Source: Streptomyces radicis
GTDB lineage: Bacteria; Actinomycetota; Actinomycetes; Streptomycetales; Streptomycetaceae
DNA length: 64,000 bases
Assembly: GCF_003626575.1 (NCBI RefSeq)
Contig: NZ_RBDY01000011.1
Location: forward strand, 62,001 to 126,000
Direction of reading: 5' to 3'
In this document: in pieces, positions 62,014 through 64,000 of the stretch
How positions within the stretch are numbered: the first letter of the stretch is position 1
How the letters are laid out: each line of letters starts with the position of its first letter
The notes under the pieces: generated by a model
Database searches by the model: none
Told to the model about the DNA's origin: nothing
Seen by the model: the letters and a program-made list of their open reading frames with translations, nothing else
Position numbers and translations under genes: made by a program

Positions 62014-64000
62014 GTGAACACCGAAGACAAGCTCAGGGAGTACCTCAAGCGGGCGACCGCCGACCTGCGCCAGACCCGCAGGCAGCTGCACCGCCTGGAG
62101 GAGGCCGCGGCCCAGCCGCTGGCCATCGTGGGCATGGCCTGCCGCCTGCCGGGCGGCGTCACCTCGCCCGAGGAGTACTGGCGGCTGCTGGACAACGGCG
62201 ACGACGCGATGACGCCGTTCCCCGACGACCGGGGCTGGCCGCTCGACAGCCTCTTCGACCCCGACCCCGACCACCCCGGCACGTCCTATGTCGAACGGGC
62301 CGGGTTCGTCGAGTCCGCGGGCGACTTCGACGCCGAGCTCTTCGGGATCTCCCCGCGCGAGGCGCTGGCGATGGACCCGCAGCAGCGGCTGCTGCTCGAA
62401 GGCTCGTGGGAGGCGTTGGAACGCTCGGGGATCGACCCCCTCTCCCTGCACGGCAGCCGCACCGGCGTCTTCGTCGGCGCCTACCCGACCGGGTACGGGA
62501 GCGGCGCGAGCGTCCCGCCCGAGCTCGAGGGCTACACCATCACCGGCGCCGCGGGCAGCGTCCTCTCCGGGCGCATCTCCTACGCCCTGGGCCTCGAGGG
62601 GCCCGCGGTGACGGTGGACACGGCGTGCTCGTCCTCGTTGGTCGCCCTGCACCTGGCCGCGCAGTCCCTGCGCCGCGGCGAGTGCACGCGCGCCCTCGTC
62701 GCCGGGGTCATCGTCCTGTCCACGCCCGCGATCTTCACCAGCTTCAGCAGGCAGCGAGGCCTGGCCGCCGACGGGCACGTCAAGGCGTTCGCCGCCGCGG
62801 CCGACGGCACCAACATGTCCGAGGGCTTCGGCGTCCTGGTCGTGGAACGCCTCTCCGACGCCGTCCGCGAGGGCCATCGCGTCCTCGCGGTGGTGCGCGG
62901 CTCGGCCGTCAACCAGGACGGCGCGTCCAACGGCCTCACCGCCCCCAACGGCCCCTCGCAGCGCCGCGTCATCCGCGCCGCCCTCGCCGACGCGGGCGTC
63001 TCCGCGCGGCAGGTGGACCTCGTCGAGGCGCACGGCACCGGCACCACGCTGGGCGACCCGATCGAGGCCCACGCCCTTCTGGCGACCTATGGCGCGGAGC
63101 ACGACGACGCGAACCCCCTGTGGCTCGGCTCGGTGAAGTCCAACATCGGCCACACCGCCACCGCCGCCGGGGTGGCGAGCATCATCAAGACCGTCCTCGC
63201 CCTCAGGCACGGACGCATGCCCAAGACCCTGCACGTCGACGCGCCGTCGCCGCACATCAACTGGGAGGCGGGCGCCGTGCGGCTGCTCGCCGAGCCCCGC
63301 GACTGGCCCGCGGGCGACGAGCCGCGGCGCGCGGGCGTCTCGGCGTTCGGCGTGAGCGGCACCAACGCCCACGTCATCATCGAGGAGGCCCCCGCACCGG
63401 CCGAGGCCCCGGAGGGGGGCGACGCCGGCGGCGGCGCCGCCACCGGCTGGCGCACCCCCGTGGTGCCCTGGCCGGTCGCGGGCAAGAGCCGGGCCGCGCT
63501 GCGCGCCCAGGCCGCCCGCGTCGCCGACTTCGCCGAGGCCCACCCTGGCCTCGACCCCGCCCACCTGGGCGCCGCCCTGGCCCACACCCGCTCCGCGCTC
63601 GACCGGCGCGCCGTGGTCGTGGCCGCCGACCGCGACGAGCTGGTCGCGGGCCTGCGCGCCCTCGCCGCCGACGAGCCCGACCCGCGGCTGGTCGAGGGCG
63701 CGGTGACCAAGCCGGGCCGCGTCGCGTTCGTCTTCCCTGGGCAGGGCGCCCAGTGGGACGGCATGGCCCGCGAACTCCTCGCCACCTCCACGGTGTTCGC
63801 CGAGACGATCGCCGCGTGCGAGGCCGCCTTCGCGCCCCTCGTCGACTGGTCGCTGACCGAGGTCCTGAACGGCGCCCCTGGCGCCCCTGGCCTCGACCGG
63901 GTCGATGTCGTCCAGCCCGCGTCGTTCGCCGTCATGGTCGCCCTCGCCGCGCTGTGGCGCGCCCATGGCGTCGAGCCCAACGGCGTGCTCGGCCACAGCC
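62014..64000 (+). CDS. Modular type I PKS, module 7 start (KS-AT), cut by the right edge
   Basis: 662 codons are visible. The GTG start follows GAGG with a 7-nt gap and opens the docking helix NTEDKLREYLKRATADLRQ. KS: about residues 36-460 with VDTACSSS (Cys205), HGTGT and NIGHTATAAG, so a normal elongating KS. AT begins at GQGAQWDGM (about 575) and is cut at the GHS of the active-site motif, before the specificity motif can be read. The KS-AT linker and QPASFAVMVALAALWRAHG resemble methylmalonyl-type ATs (weak inference). It is 76 bp after the third PKS gene and continues the same operon. Confidence 0.93.
   Translation, partial: MNTEDKLREYLKRATADLRQTRRQLHRLEEAAAQPLAIVGMACRLPGGVTSPEEYWRLLDNGDDAMTPFPDDRGWPLDSLFDPDPDHPGTSYVERAGFVESAGDFDAELFGISPREALAMDPQQRLLLEGSWEALERSGIDPLSLHGSRTGVFVGAYPTGYGSGASVPPELEGYTITGAAGSVLSGRISYALGLEGPAVTVDTACSSSLVALHLAAQSLRRGECTRALVAGVIVLSTPAIFTSFSRQRGLAADGHVKAFAAAADGTNMSEGFGVLVVERLSDAVREGHRVLAVVRGSAVNQDGASNGLTAPNGPSQRRVIRAALADAGVSARQVDLVEAHGTGTTLGDPIEAHALLATYGAEHDDANPLWLGSVKSNIGHTATAAGVASIIKTVLALRHGRMPKTLHVDAPSPHINWEAGAVRLLAEPRDWPAGDEPRRAGVSAFGVSGTNAHVIIEEAPAPAEAPEGGDAGGGAATGWRTPVVPWPVAGKSRAALRAQAARVADFAEAHPGLDPAHLGAALAHTRSALDRRAVVVAADRDELVAGLRALAADEPDPRLVEGAVTKPGRVAFVFPGQGAQWDGMARELLATSTVFAETIAACEAAFAPLVDWSLTEVLNGAPGAPGLDRVDVVQPASFAVMVALAALWRAHGVEPNGVLGHS

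Noticed and set aside
61938..64000. Thioesterase or end of the PKS line
   Set aside because: The last protein is an elongating KS-AT module cut by the window; no thioesterase motif GxSxG in a terminal domain is present.

Overview
The window is high-GC actinomycete DNA, most likely from Streptomyces or a close relative. The signs are very strong G/C preference at third codon positions, many GTG starts, Tat signal peptides on exported proteins, a DmdR/IdeR-type iron box, and class 1a docking domains on modular type I polyketide synthases (PKSs). No tRNA, rRNA, insertion sequence, phage gene or CRISPR array was seen.

Left part (1-13.7 kb), a catabolic or glycan-processing island. It holds a LacI-family regulator (cut by the left edge), three related FAD-dependent oxidoreductases, a Tat-exported lipoprotein of the LplA-like solute-binding type, a GH38-type alpha-mannosidase-like enzyme and a Tat-exported GxGYxYP-family protein. 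A divergent regulatory region (2422-2713) with a 17-bp tandem repeat and two inverted AT-rich motifs separates the leftward flavoprotein-lacI pair from the rightward lipoprotein-flavoprotein-flavoprotein operon. An A-depleted stretch of about 0.8 kb without a gene (7627-8460) precedes the mannosidase.

Middle part (13.7-25.1 kb). A leftward operon runs agmatinase-like ureohydrolase, peptide-type binding lipoprotein, MFS transporter, fused two-domain ABC ATPase, and two DppC/DppB-type permeases. It starts at a promoter overlapped by a palindrome with central CG, beside a divergent LacI-family gene that is its likely regulator. Next comes a divergent TetR-SDR pair with a perfect palindromic operator.

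Iron part (25.4-30.8 kb). Two IucA/IucC-type NRPS-independent siderophore synthetases and an IucB/AlcB-type acyltransferase form a tightly overlapping operon behind an iron box. A FetB/UPF0014-like permease gene lies upstream of that box. The diamine decarboxylase and N-hydroxylase normally needed are absent from the window.

Right part (31.0-64.0 kb), a modular type I PKS cluster that continues past the right edge. A small DUF5988-like gene precedes three complete bimodular synthases and the start of a fourth. Read in gene order the modules are: 1 KS-AT(malonyl)-KR(A1)-ACP; 2 KS-AT(methylmalonyl)-KR(dead)-ACP; 3 KS-AT(methylmalonyl)-DH-ER-KR(B1)-ACP; 4 KS-AT(malonyl)-KR(NADPH site eroded)-ACP; 5 KS-AT(YSSH, methylmalonyl-like)-KR(A1)-ACP; 6 KS-AT(methylmalonyl)-KR(B2)-ACP; 7 KS-AT, truncated. 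No loading module, thioesterase or tailoring gene is in view. The predicted chain segment is hydroxyl, ketone, methylene, ketone, hydroxyl, hydroxyl at successive beta positions.
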